Positions 21,382 to 29,086 of a DNA stretch of 40,395 nt are shown piece after piece. Positions within the stretch are counted from its first letter, which is position 1. Each line of letters starts with the position of its first letter. Location of the stretch: the NCBI GenBank assembly GCA_008330645.1, contig VLTN01000107.1:1-40395 (forward strand). The letters are read 5' to 3'. This DNA is from Cafeteria roenbergensis (Eukaryota > Sar > Bigyra > Bicosoecida > Cafeteriaceae). The notes below the pieces were generated by a model. The model did not search any database. It was not told where the DNA came from and saw nothing but the letters and a program-made list of their open reading frames with translations. Position numbers and translations under genes: made by a program.

Positions 21382-21457
21382 ATGAACATCGTTGGGGGGG
21401 GTCGAAAACTCGCGTAACCATACCACACACTCGATTCACAGACTCACCAATCACCAA
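17278..21457 (-). pseudogene. LINE RT / zinc / restriction-like endonuclease polyprotein, copy D, one frameshift
   Basis: The RT part (from 21457; truncated N-terminus) holds motif A Asp at residue 289, motif B GVRQGDP at 344-350 and MADD at 379-382. The C-terminal part (20115 to 17278, 945 residues) holds the thumb, the linker, CxC...HH...C, RPD...D and K-x3-Y. The two are separated only by one extra G near 20117 (CCGAGGGGTGGGG where copy C has CCGAGGGTGGGG). That single homopolymer base is the sole visible lesion, so this copy may be intact in the real genome apart from its missing N-terminus. Confidence 0.8.
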
Positions 21458-22221
21458 TCCAGCAACTCCATCACCGATGAGTCACAAACCGCGCCAAACC
21501 CACAATCCCAAGTCTCAAGTCCCAGATCACTCCCATCACACTGCCACGAGTCGCCACTCAGCCGCCCCTGCTCACCGCATACGCTCCACCTGCTGCCGCA
21601 GGTACTGCGTCTGCCCGATCAGCTGGGTCGCCAGTCCCTTGGCGATGACCTCGTTCAGCCTCGACAGCCAGCGGAAGGCCCAGCGCGCACGCTCCCTCGG
21701 CCGGTCACCAAAGGCCGTGTCCGCCACCTTCTTGAGGAAGGCGAAGGCCGCTGGTCCCATGCGTCCCGTGGTCGTGATGACGAAGGGCACAATGGAGCTC
21801 ATGTTGTCCTTTGTAGCTGAGCTCTTCTTGTACTCCCTCATCTTGTCATTCTCACGGCGCTCGAGAAAGGCGTCCATGCTCTGCAGGCCCTGCGTCACGT
21901 AGGACTTGCTCACCGCCGAGGTGATCTGCACGTCGACGAGACAGGTGGTCTCGAAGTCGACGTGCACCCGCAGGTCCGGTCGCTTGCGCGCGGCCTCGCT
22001 GGACCCCGGCTGGGACCCGAAGCGCGTCTGCCCGTCCTGCCAGCTGGAGGGCTCCACCACCGACTGTAGCCCCGCCGAGCGCACCGCCGCGTGCAGGACG
22101 TCGCGGACGTCGTTGTGCGCCCGGATGGTGGAGCCCTTGCCGCAGCGGCAGCGCGCCAGGTGATGTGCCACGCCCGAGACCCCGCCGATGTGGACGGTGC
22201 CTCTCGCGGTGGTGTCCCGCT
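21382..22221 (-). mobile_element. LINE copy E: 3' part only, cut by the tyrosine-recombinase element
   Basis: It has the 3' terminus with G8, the 3' UTR and the last 215 or so codons. Homology to copies B and D ends at CCGCTG (22221), where intact copies continue into CA(T/C)GCACGCG. From there the sequence is the outer end of the tyrosine-recombinase retrotransposon. The missing 5' side of copy E is not found at the other end of that element. Confidence 0.8.
21572..22221 (-). pseudogene. LINE endonuclease-domain fragment, copy E
   Basis: The minus-strand frame retains the second part of the zinc motif (AHHLARCRCGKG), the R-P-D...D core and K-x3-Y, and ends at the common stop (21572-21574). 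A substitution turns DNLSS into DNMSS. The frame stays open upstream to 22447 through the split repeat of the neighbouring element, giving a chimeric 291-residue ORF. I regard the extra residues as accidental. Confidence 0.7.
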
Positions 22222-22750
22222 GTCCGGCAACGCCTCCGATTCGCCCTGGTGCGTGTGATCGTAGGGAATGGTGATCACGCATCCAGCAGTGGCCAAATGG
22301 GCACCTGTTAGGTGTCCGGCGCCAGCAGGCTAGGAGTGGCAGTGCCTTGCTCGGAGTCTGCACCCACAGGGGCACTGAAACCTCGCAAGCCACCTCCCAG
22401 CCTGCCGCGGGATGGGCGGGCGGGTCACGAATGCGGCTTGCTCTCACACAACCTCAAAGCCGACCGCAACGGGCCCTGGAGTGCTGTGCGAGCGTTCGCA
22501 CGGCACGGCGGGCAAAGCGAAGCGCACGCTGCGCGCGCCTTGCCGGCGAGCTGCTTGTCTTGGCCGCCGACGCAGGCGGGTAGACCAGAGCTCGGGACCC
22601 TCTGAGTCACGCCGAGGGCAGCCCCCAGCACGCTGTGGGGGAGCCGCGTAGCCCAAGAGAGTGTCGTGACGATGCCAGATGGGCTCGTCTGTTTTTGTCG
22701 GGGTAGAATCTACGTCTGCGGACAAATATGAACCCAACCGGTTACCGAAC
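22222..22750 (-). repeat. Joined split repeat (A2-B2) of the tyrosine-recombinase element
   Basis: 529 bp. The part 22222-22406 repeats at 22752-22936 (start GTCCGGCAACGCCTCCGATT). The part 22418-22750 repeats at 28753-29084 (end GAACCCAACCGGTTACCGAAC on the plus strand). Eleven bases (22407-22417) join the two parts. It differs from the other A copy by a few single-base indels (for example GGCTTGC against GGCTTTGC). The same 529-bp block occurs alone at 31489-32016 in the opposite orientation. Confidence 0.9.
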
Positions 22751-22751
22751 T

Positions 22752-22936
22752 GTCCGGCAACGCCTCCGATTCGCCCTGGTGCGTGTGATCGTAGGGAATG
22801 GTGATCACGCATCCAGCAGTGGCCAAATGGGCACCTGTTAGGTGTCCGGCGCCAGCAGGCTAGGAGTGGCAGTGCCTTGCTCGGAGTCTGCACCCACAGG
22901 GGCACTGAAACCTCGCAAGCCACCTCCCAGCCTGCC
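22752..22936 (-). repeat. Split direct repeat, part B1
   Basis: 185 bp, matching 22222-22406. It is separated from A2 by a single T at 22751 (CCGAAC-T-GTCCGG), which marks the likely recombination junction used by the circle. Homology ends at CCTGCC, after which the sequence runs toward the recombinase stop codon at 23079. Confidence 0.9.
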
Positions 22937-23078
22937 TCCGCGCCACCCATTGATTGAATGGCCACTGGGCACCCTCCGTAGAACAAGGTTGAGGGTACGG
23001 AGAAGGGTGCCGCGTGCCGCTGCCTGCCGGGACGGGAGGTGCGGCACGCCGGAGCGGCGAGGAGGTTGCGCCTGTGGG

Positions 23079-24194
23079 TCAGAAATGGTGTCGTCCCCCG
23101 GTCGCATCCTCCTCGCGTAAGAGAAACGGTGCGTTCTCTCTGATGTATGAGACTACACTGGCAGGATTGTGCCATCGTCCCAGGCTTGCGATGCGTATGA
23201 CTGACGCCTTCCTTGAGGTGTAAAGCCAAGTGGCGCCCGAGATGCGGAAGGCGTGCCCCGTCGTCGGGTGGCCGTCGCGGCGGTGGCGGGTCACCAGCTC
23301 CGCCACCATACGCTTCGTCACCGCAAGCCCCGTCTTGGTCAGCCAAGCGGGACCCGGCCCGCGCCTCGCTCGCGTCCTGACGTATTCGCGCACCAGGAAC
23401 GGGGAGCCGCAGGACGCCGGGTTGTAGAACGCCGAGGCGGGATCCGCCGAGACGGTCACGCGCTCGCCTTTTGGTGACATTTTGTCTTGGATCGTCACCG
23501 AGTACGCCGGCCAGCTTGAACCTTCATGCAGCGTGAGCGCCTGGATTTGGAGTGCTCGACGCCCGGCAGGGCACGCCTCCTCTAACAGGCTGCCGAGGCG
23601 GCAGAGGCCGTCCCAGGCTATCGCACACACCGTCCGAATCGCTAGGTCGGTGTATGGGTCTGACGCCGCAGCCATGATCGTGGAAGGGCCGAAGGGAATG
23701 CGGGCGTCAAACTTGGGCTCGGCCATGCGATTCATGCGCGCCACGATGAGCTTGATGGCCGAGTGCTTGTCCGACATCGGGTCGTCTGCCTCGTCAAAGG
23801 CGAACCGCGCGAACCTTCTCACCGCGAAGAGGTAGCTGACCAGGCTCGACGGGGACAATTCCGTGTCTCCCGCCATTAGCGCCCGGGCGAAGATCGACGC
23901 TGCCGCCAGCGTGATCCGCCCCGAGCGGGGAAACCTCGCGCCCTTTGCTGCGCAGAGCGCTCGCCACGCCCTGACAGCCGCCACCACCGTGGGCCGGCCT
24001 GTTCTAACGTCCGTGAGGGCCAGCATGGCCGCGAACACGTGGGAGTTGCCGTCCCGGTCCAGGACGCTCAGCAGCCGTGTGGCTCGTCCACCGGGACGAC
24101 CGTCGGTGGCAGCACGAGCTTGGGCCACGCAGGCGGCGCAGTCGCGCAGAAAGAGCTCGCAGCCGTCGAAAGACACCTCGTACCCAGCTTCCAC
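23079..24194 (-). CDS. Tyrosine recombinase of the retrotransposon
   Basis: A 371-residue ORF. All catalytic residues of the family are visible: Arg199 (DGLCRLGSLLEE), a candidate Lys238 (IQDKMSPKGE), His314-x-x-Arg317 (GHAFRISGATW), His342 (LGRWHNPAS) and the nucleophile Tyr350 (VVSYIR). The N-terminal 170 residues fit a core-binding domain. It would cut and rejoin the circular cDNA with the target through a Tyr-DNA bond. It is the most downstream ORF and its ATG-delimited reading overlaps the RT ORF by 127 nt in another frame, so its true start may lie within or depend on that overlap. It looks functional as read. Confidence 0.85.
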   Translation of the reverse strand: MEAGYEVSFDGCELFLRDCAACVAQARAATDGRPGGRATRLLSVLDRDGNSHVFAAMLALTDVRTGRPTVVAAVRAWRALCAAKGARFPRSGRITLAAASIFARALMAGDTELSPSSLVSYLFAVRRFARFAFDEADDPMSDKHSAIKLIVARMNRMAEPKFDARIPFGPSTIMAAASDPYTDLAIRTVCAIAWDGLCRLGSLLEEACPAGRRALQIQALTLHEGSSWPAYSVTIQDKMSPKGERVTVSADPASAFYNPASCGSPFLVREYVRTRARRGPGPAWLTKTGLAVTKRMVAELVTRHRRDGHPTTGHAFRISGATWLYTSRKASVIRIASLGRWHNPASVVSYIRENAPFLLREEDATGGRHHF

Positions 24195-25618
24195 AAGGGC
24201 CCCTCGATGGCCACCTGCGGGGAAAGGCGGCTCAGGCGGTCAGCACAGATATTGTCAACGCCAGCGATGTGGCTCGCATCTAGGCGCACCCGGTTGTGCA
24301 GCAGGAACTCGGCAAGCTCCTCGGCCAGGTCATCGGCGTGCCCGGCCGAGAGCGATGCCCGGAACCTTGACGACACAGCCTGAGTGGCCACGTTGTCGGT
24401 CAAGAGGTGCACGGACGTCCCCGCAACTTGGTGCCTGAAGTGCTGGAGCGCACGCGTCGCGGTCAGCAGCTCGGAGCGGGTACTCGATCCAATGTGTTCC
24501 GGCCACTCGAAGCGGGCCACCTGCCATGGAGATCCCGGATCATGCAGGTCTATCAGCACCGCTCCGCCCGCTTGCCCACAGGCGTCTGTGGCAAGCAGAT
24601 ACTTCGGCCTAGGGTCGGGCCCGCGGGCTCGGTCCGCCACGTCCCGGACCCGCACTGAGGGAGATCGGTGGAGCAGCCTGGACAAGGCCTTCGCAGCGCT
24701 CTCCGCTCGGCTTGTCCAGCGAAACCGGCGACGAGGCGCACGTGCCGCCGGAACGATCTCTTGGGCCAGCCGTCGAATCCATGCCTTGATGGGCAGGCAC
24801 AGGCAGGAGAGCCAATAGGCTCGCCCCAGCATCGGTTCGTGGACCGAGACGGAGATGCGACCTCCGGCTCGGACTGAGTCCAGTGCCCCCAAGAGCTTCT
24901 GTAGGGTGGATGGTTTCACCGACACCAGCGTCAGGTCCGATCGGGAGGAGAAGCGCAGCCCCACGTAGTCCGCCACATGGGCTGGGGGTGGGCATTTCTC
25001 CACGGCCACTGGTAAGCCAAGCTGCCCGCAGAGTTCCGCCGCACGATCCCGGTCCGCGCGAGCGCCCGCCTCGTCGCAGGCCGACACCAGCAAGATGTCG
25101 TCCGCGTACACGGCCACCCCCGTGTGGTCCGTGCGCAAGGCGTCTCCTAGCGCTGCCGTGGCTGCGCACAGCGCGGACGCGCTGAATCTCGCACCCATCG
25201 GCAGCGCCACGTTCATAAGGGTGACCTTTCCCGAGGCTATGGTCAGCAGGGGCGTGGCTCCCGCCCCCGCCGACAGCTGTCTGTAGGCGGCCTGGATGTC
25301 CATGGGCGCCAGGAACAAGGGTCCGTTATGCTTGTCCTCCATGTCAGCGATGAGCTGGCACAGCTCCGCGGCCGATGGGACCTTCGGGAACTCGAGGAAC
25401 GATGTGTCTACTCGCGAGTTCACTCCGCGGAGGGCCGCGGGGGCCGCCGATGCTGAGTTGTCCTGGACCATTCGTGCCCGGGGCCGGCCGTCTGCTCCCA
25501 GGCCTGACTTGGGCACCAGCTTACAGGGGGCCGTGCGGCGCAGGAGTTGCTTGGGCCAGTCCGATGGCACTGGCAGCGACCAGCCGCGCGCGACTTCGTC
25601 CGCCAGAGCGCTCTCCAA
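24068..25618 (-). CDS. Reverse transcriptase-RNase H of the tyrosine-recombinase retrotransposon
   Basis: 516 residues from the first ATG. The same frame continues upstream through typical pre-RT sequence (WWKPVRPRGRPPNYRSPGF), so the protein probably begins earlier, near or before 25690. RT: Asp107 in APMDIQAAYRQ, ALPMGARFS (motif B), and YADD at 171-174. RNase H: Asp345 (LLATDACGQAGG), Glu383 (STRSELLTATRAL), Asp408 (LLTDNVATQ) and Asp460 (NICADRLSR). This makes double-stranded cDNA from the element RNA. The family is DIRS-order, with RNase H directly after RT and no protease or DDE integrase. No frameshift or missing catalytic residue is visible. The DIRS-type methyltransferase domain is not evident. 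Confidence 0.85.
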   Translation of the reverse strand: MESALADEVARGWSLPVPSDWPKQLLRRTAPCKLVPKSGLGADGRPRARMVQDNSASAAPAALRGVNSRVDTSFLEFPKVPSAAELCQLIADMEDKHNGPLFLAPMDIQAAYRQLSAGAGATPLLTIASGKVTLMNVALPMGARFSASALCAATAALGDALRTDHTGVAVYADDILLVSACDEAGARADRDRAAELCGQLGLPVAVEKCPPPAHVADYVGLRFSSRSDLTLVSVKPSTLQKLLGALDSVRAGGRISVSVHEPMLGRAYWLSCLCLPIKAWIRRLAQEIVPAARAPRRRFRWTSRAESAAKALSRLLHRSPSVRVRDVADRARGPDPRPKYLLATDACGQAGGAVLIDLHDPGSPWQVARFEWPEHIGSSTRSELLTATRALQHFRHQVAGTSVHLLTDNVATQAVSSRFRASLSAGHADDLAEELAEFLLHNRVRLDASHIAGVDNICADRLSRLSPQVAIEGPLWKLGTRCLSTAASSFCATAPPAWPKLVLPPTVVPVDEPHGC

Positions 25619-26612
25619 CTGCGCCTCCGTGAACCCGGGCGACCGATAGTTGGGTGGACGGCCACGCGGTCGTACTGGTTTCCACCACGGCCGTGTCCGC
25701 GCCGATCAGGGCCGTCGCAAACGGTTCCCGCCAGCGCCGCGATACGGGTCTCAGCAGCTCAAGCACGCTAACTGGGTTAATCCCTCCGGCAGCTCCGTCT
25801 GTTCCCCAGAGGATGGGGTGCGCCGCCAGAGCAGTGTGGAGAAACCCGTCCGACGCTGCCGCCCCGGGGTCCAGTGCTACCGCGTTACGCGCAGCATCGA
25901 CTGCTTGCTGCAGCACCCCAGAGGCACGCAGGCGCTCCAAGGCCGCCCGCAGCTGATGCGGCGCTACCCGTTCGGGGTCCATCCCTATCAGTGAAAGAAG
26001 CCGCCGCGCCCGTTGGTATTGACGCAGGCCCGTCTCATCCGAAGCGGCCCATATCCGCCCCGTCGCTGAGCGCACCTGCCGCTTCGGACGCGGGGGGTCG
26101 TACCGATGGCGAAGGGCGCGTAGGTACCGCCTCGCCAGCTCCAGCGTCGGCAACGGTTGGTCCCGTGCCGGCGCCGGAGCCCAGCGCGCAGCTCTGTAGC
26201 CCTCGGTCCGCGGCGTGAAGGTGGTCGTGAGCCGGTTGCCGCGGCGGCGACGCCTTCCGCCCGCACCTGGGTTCCGCCCCCGCCCCCGCCGTTTGTTCTT
26301 TCGGCTGGGCCATCTCCGCCTCCGTCGTTCCTTCTTGCGCTGCCGCGGCCCGGGCCGCCACGCGTCGGGAAAGAACGGGGGGGCTGCAGGGTCTAGCCGC
26401 GAGAGGTCCGGCCTCCACCGTTCAGGACGCTGTCGGCTTCCCACCTGCGGCGGTTCCGCGTCGGTCACGTCGTCCCCCGACCTCAGACCCCGCCGCGATG
26501 GAGGGCCATGAGGCCTGAGCCAGACGTGACCGTGCAGAGCCCGATCACGCCGTCCCTGTTGGCTCAGGCCTCGGGAAAACCCAGTCCGAGCCGCTGGCGG
26601 AGCAACGCCCAC
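25521..26612 (-). CDS. Basic ORF between gag-like region and RT; probable N-terminal part of RT protein or end of gag
   Basis: 363 codons. The first half is very basic (runs such as KKERRRRRWPSRKNKRRGRG), which suggests nucleic-acid binding or nuclear targeting. The second half has a regular helical pattern (QLRAALERLRASGVL, then VDAARNAVALD and VLELLRPVSRRW). Its last part overlaps the pre-RT sequence in another frame near 25680, where VVETSTTAW gives way to WWKPVRPRG. A frameshift there, programmed or accidental, would fuse it to RT. No named domain recognised. Confidence 0.5.
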   Translation of the reverse strand: MGVAPPAARTGFSRGLSQQGRRDRALHGHVWLRPHGPPSRRGLRSGDDVTDAEPPQVGSRQRPERWRPDLSRLDPAAPPFFPDAWRPGPRQRKKERRRRRWPSRKNKRRGRGRNPGAGGRRRRRGNRLTTTFTPRTEGYRAARWAPAPARDQPLPTLELARRYLRALRHRYDPPRPKRQVRSATGRIWAASDETGLRQYQRARRLLSLIGMDPERVAPHQLRAALERLRASGVLQQAVDAARNAVALDPGAAASDGFLHTALAAHPILWGTDGAAGGINPVSVLELLRPVSRRWREPFATALIGADTAVVETSTTAWPSTQLSVARVHGGAVGERSGGRSRARLVAASAIGLAQATPAPHGPL

Positions 26613-27488
26613 GTGTCTGCGGGCGATCCCGGAGGGTCGTCACCCAGCCCAAGCGCGCCAGCAATTGCTTCCGCCAGCGCGTTCGCCGTCAGGCCTCCTT
26701 TGAGCACATGTGCCATCTTGCCCTCTGCCAGAGCAGGGATCAGCATTGGGAGGCCGCCCCGACGCCCCCGTGCGCCGCCACAAGGACGACATGAAGTCCG
26801 ATGGCGACATTCCGAGCAGCGCTGTGAACTGCCCCGTCAGCGAGGAAGAGGGCTTCTTCTGCCGCCGCGGCTGCGCGGACGTTGCTTTTGTCGCCGGAGC
26901 GGACGGTGCCGCCGCCCCCGCAGCGAGTGCGGCCTGGCGGGGCGCCGCCCGGCCTCGTCGCTCCGCCGTGGGCCGGGCCCGGCGCGCCTCTCGCCGGTCT
27001 GCATACCGGAGGACTCGGTCGTGAACCCGCGGACCCGAGCCCCGAAGGGCGGGTCGGGGCATGAGCTCTGCGTCTGGAAGAGCTTCGTCCAGCAGGAGCC
27101 GCAGCTCAGCTCCCTCTCCGTCCGCGGGGTCCACCAGCGCCACTGCCGTTGCCGCCAGGACAACGGCAAATGCGGCCGGGCCCACTGGGATGCCTGCCGT
27201 TCGCCAGTCAAACGCCGAGGCGGCCACGGCTGTGACAGCTGCACGCAGCGCCGCCTCGGAATCCGATGCCCAGAGGTACTCCAGGGCTTCGACCGTCACT
27301 GACCACGGGTGCTCTTGGATCTCCTGCGCCAGCAGGTGCTTAGTCTTTGTCCGCTGCGCCGCCAGCGTTGCCAGCGCCGCGACGAACAAGTCCTGTACCC
27401 GCTTGATCGGGGGTGGCGCGCCCGCTGCTACCCAGGCAGCTGCCACAGCGTGGAGCTGGTCCTCGACCGCCGTCCGGAAGCCGCCCAC
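26564..27488 (-). CDS. Gag-like ORF, second segment, with a probable frame change near 26760
   Basis: From 27488 (MGGFRTAVEDQLHAVAAAW) the frame is Ala-rich and helical, with no recognised domain. The nominal frame ends at 26640, but from about 26760 coding character (Leu/Ala helices, e.g. EGKMAHVLKGGLTANALAEA) moves to a neighbouring frame that ends at 26564. The upstream frame also stays open beyond 27488 toward the end of the preceding ORF (STCVLRAAVEAAARAE), so the two segments may be one gag-like protein read across a frame change. Assignment rests on position before RT only. Confidence 0.45.
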
Positions 27489-27558
27489 CGGGGAAGGGGA
27501 GGGCGGAGTTTCGGCCCTCGCGGCCGCCTCGACCGCCGCGCGAAGGACGCATGTGGAA

Positions 27559-28746
27559 TCAGCAAGGGGCGAGGTCTCGAGAAGCGTCGTTGACCACGCT
27601 CTCAGGGACGCTCGTTATGCCAACGCCAGTCGCGACTGCAACGAGCGCCGCCATCTTCGGCGAGGGCACGTGGAGGAGTCCCGTCAGGTAAGCAAGGGTC
27701 CCTGCATCTGCCAAGCAAGATTTCAGCTCACCTGTTGTTCGGGGTGGTCGCGCCGGTGACGCGATTTCTCGCCAGATGCCTCCTTCGGCCCGCGCGGCCG
27801 GCCAGGGGTCCATTTCGTTGTCCAGGTCCCTCCGTGGGGTGAGCGCAAACGGTGAGTGCGCGGCCAGTGCCTCGCGCGCAGGCTCAGGCGGTCTCACCGA
27901 GTGAGCAGGCGAGGCCGGCAGGTCCTGCCGCGTCGCGTCGTGTCCCAGCAGTCTGCTCCGGGCAAGTTCCGCGACGGTCGCTGTCGTGCGGGCGAGGTCC
28001 ACGTCGGCGGGCACCTCATCGATGGTCCCGCCCTCTGTGAGGAGCGCATGCCCGATGGCCGCATGGAGTACGAGCCGCACGCGTTTCGCAACCTCGTCGG
28101 ACTGTGCTCGCGACACGGCTTTGCAGGCCACTGTGGCCAGCACGTCGCAACAGTCGGCCGCGCTGTCGAATGACTGCCCCACAGGCGGCTGCGCGAGCGC
28201 AGCGAAGCCCGCCGTCAGGTCCGCTGCGATGGGACCCTGCCCTGCCGAGTGGGTGAGGGAAACCGTGACGGCGCGAACCTGCATCGTGACGACGTCGCCA
28301 TAGAGCTCTGCCGACAACGACCGCTCGGGAGCTGCGCGCGCTCGCGACCCTGTCTCGGCCGCTGAGGCCCGCGTTGCCGCCGCGGACGGCGCCGCTGCGA
28401 CCCCCGCCCCCGCCAGCCCACGCTCCCGTGTGCGTGGGGGCGCAGAGGGGCGTGCGGTGCGCGGGGTTTCGCTCCGTGCCGCTTTGGGAAGGTGCAGCTG
28501 ATCCATGACGTGAAGGATCTTGACTAGCCAGCCGACACGCGTAAGCCTGCCCGCCCGCTGAAAATGACGGCCCAGCTCGGGCCATGTGCTAAGTATGGCG
28601 TCGGCACTGCCCTCGCCCAGGCATTCGTCCGCCGTGAAGAGGGCCGGGCGCGGCGCCGCGGCCGAGGCGGCCGCCGCCGAGTTCTGCGCTAGTGGCAGTT
28701 TCGCGACCGCCTCGTCCAGGGAAATGTCAAGGGGAGCCTCGTCCAT
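27559..28746 (-). CDS. Gag-like ORF, first segment, of the tyrosine-recombinase retrotransposon
   Basis: 395 codons starting with ATG at 28746, seven bases inside the A1 repeat, which fits the first ORF of such an element. Acidic N-terminus (MDEAPLDISLDEAVAKLPL), a short conserved-looking segment (RHFQRAGRLTRVGWLVKIL), a Pro/Ala/Arg-rich middle, then a helical region with two Cys (AADCCDVLATVACKAV). No CCHC knuckle is visible. I call it gag-like by position and composition, not by homology. It ends at 27559 close to the next segment in another frame. Confidence 0.5.
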   Translation of the reverse strand: MDEAPLDISLDEAVAKLPLAQNSAAAASAAAPRPALFTADECLGEGSADAILSTWPELGRHFQRAGRLTRVGWLVKILHVMDQLHLPKAARSETPRTARPSAPPRTRERGLAGAGVAAAPSAAATRASAAETGSRARAAPERSLSAELYGDVVTMQVRAVTVSLTHSAGQGPIAADLTAGFAALAQPPVGQSFDSAADCCDVLATVACKAVSRAQSDEVAKRVRLVLHAAIGHALLTEGGTIDEVPADVDLARTTATVAELARSRLLGHDATRQDLPASPAHSVRPPEPAREALAAHSPFALTPRRDLDNEMDPWPAARAEGGIWREIASPARPPRTTGELKSCLADAGTLAYLTGLLHVPSPKMAALVAVATGVGITSVPESVVNDASRDLAPC

Positions 28747-28752
28747 AGCTCG

Positions 28753-29084
28753 GGGCGGGTCACGAATGCGGCTTTGCTCTCACACAACCTCAAAGCCGAC
28801 CGCAACGGGCCCTGGAGTGCTGTGCGAGCGTTCGCACGGCACGGCGGGCAAAGCGAAGCGCACGCTGCGCGCGCCTTGCCGGCGAGCTGCTTGTCTTGGC
28901 CGCCGACGCAGGCGGGTAGACCAGAGCTCGGGACCCTCCGAGTCACGCCGAGGGCAGCCCCCAGCACGCCGTGGGGGAGCCGCGTAGCCCAAGAGAGTGT
29001 CGTGACGATGCCAGATGGCTCGTCTGTTTTGTCGGGGTAGAATCTACGTCTGCGGACAAATATGAACCCAACCGGTTACCGAAC
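28753..29084 (-). repeat. Split direct repeat, part A1
   Basis: 332 bp matching 22418-22750. The outer end is AACCCAACCGGTTACCGAAC at 29084. The next two bases (AG) and an ankyrin exon follow. As the 5' end of the element on the minus strand, it would have to hold the promoter, but I see no clear TATA motif. Confidence 0.88.
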
Positions 29085-29086
29085 AG

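Larger units (their letters stand above)
22222..29084 (-). mobile_element. Tyrosine-recombinase retrotransposon with split direct repeats (PAT/Ngaro-like)
   Basis: In coding (minus) direction the order is A1 (29084-28753), gag-like ORFs, RT-RNase H, tyrosine recombinase, B1 (22936-22752), A2 (22750-22418), B2 (22406-22222). A1 repeats A2 and B1 repeats B2, which is the A1-ORFs-B1A2-B2 layout described for PAT, Ngaro and related DIRS-order elements. There are no LTRs and no DDE integrase, and no target-site duplication is seen. Such elements integrate their cDNA circle with the encoded recombinase. The left flank is LINE copy E and the right flank is an ankyrin exon, so the original insertion site has been rearranged. 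Confidence 0.85.

Noticed and set aside
22222-29084. LTR retrotransposon.
   Set aside because: No LTRs, no protease and no DDE integrase. A tyrosine recombinase and split repeats are present instead.
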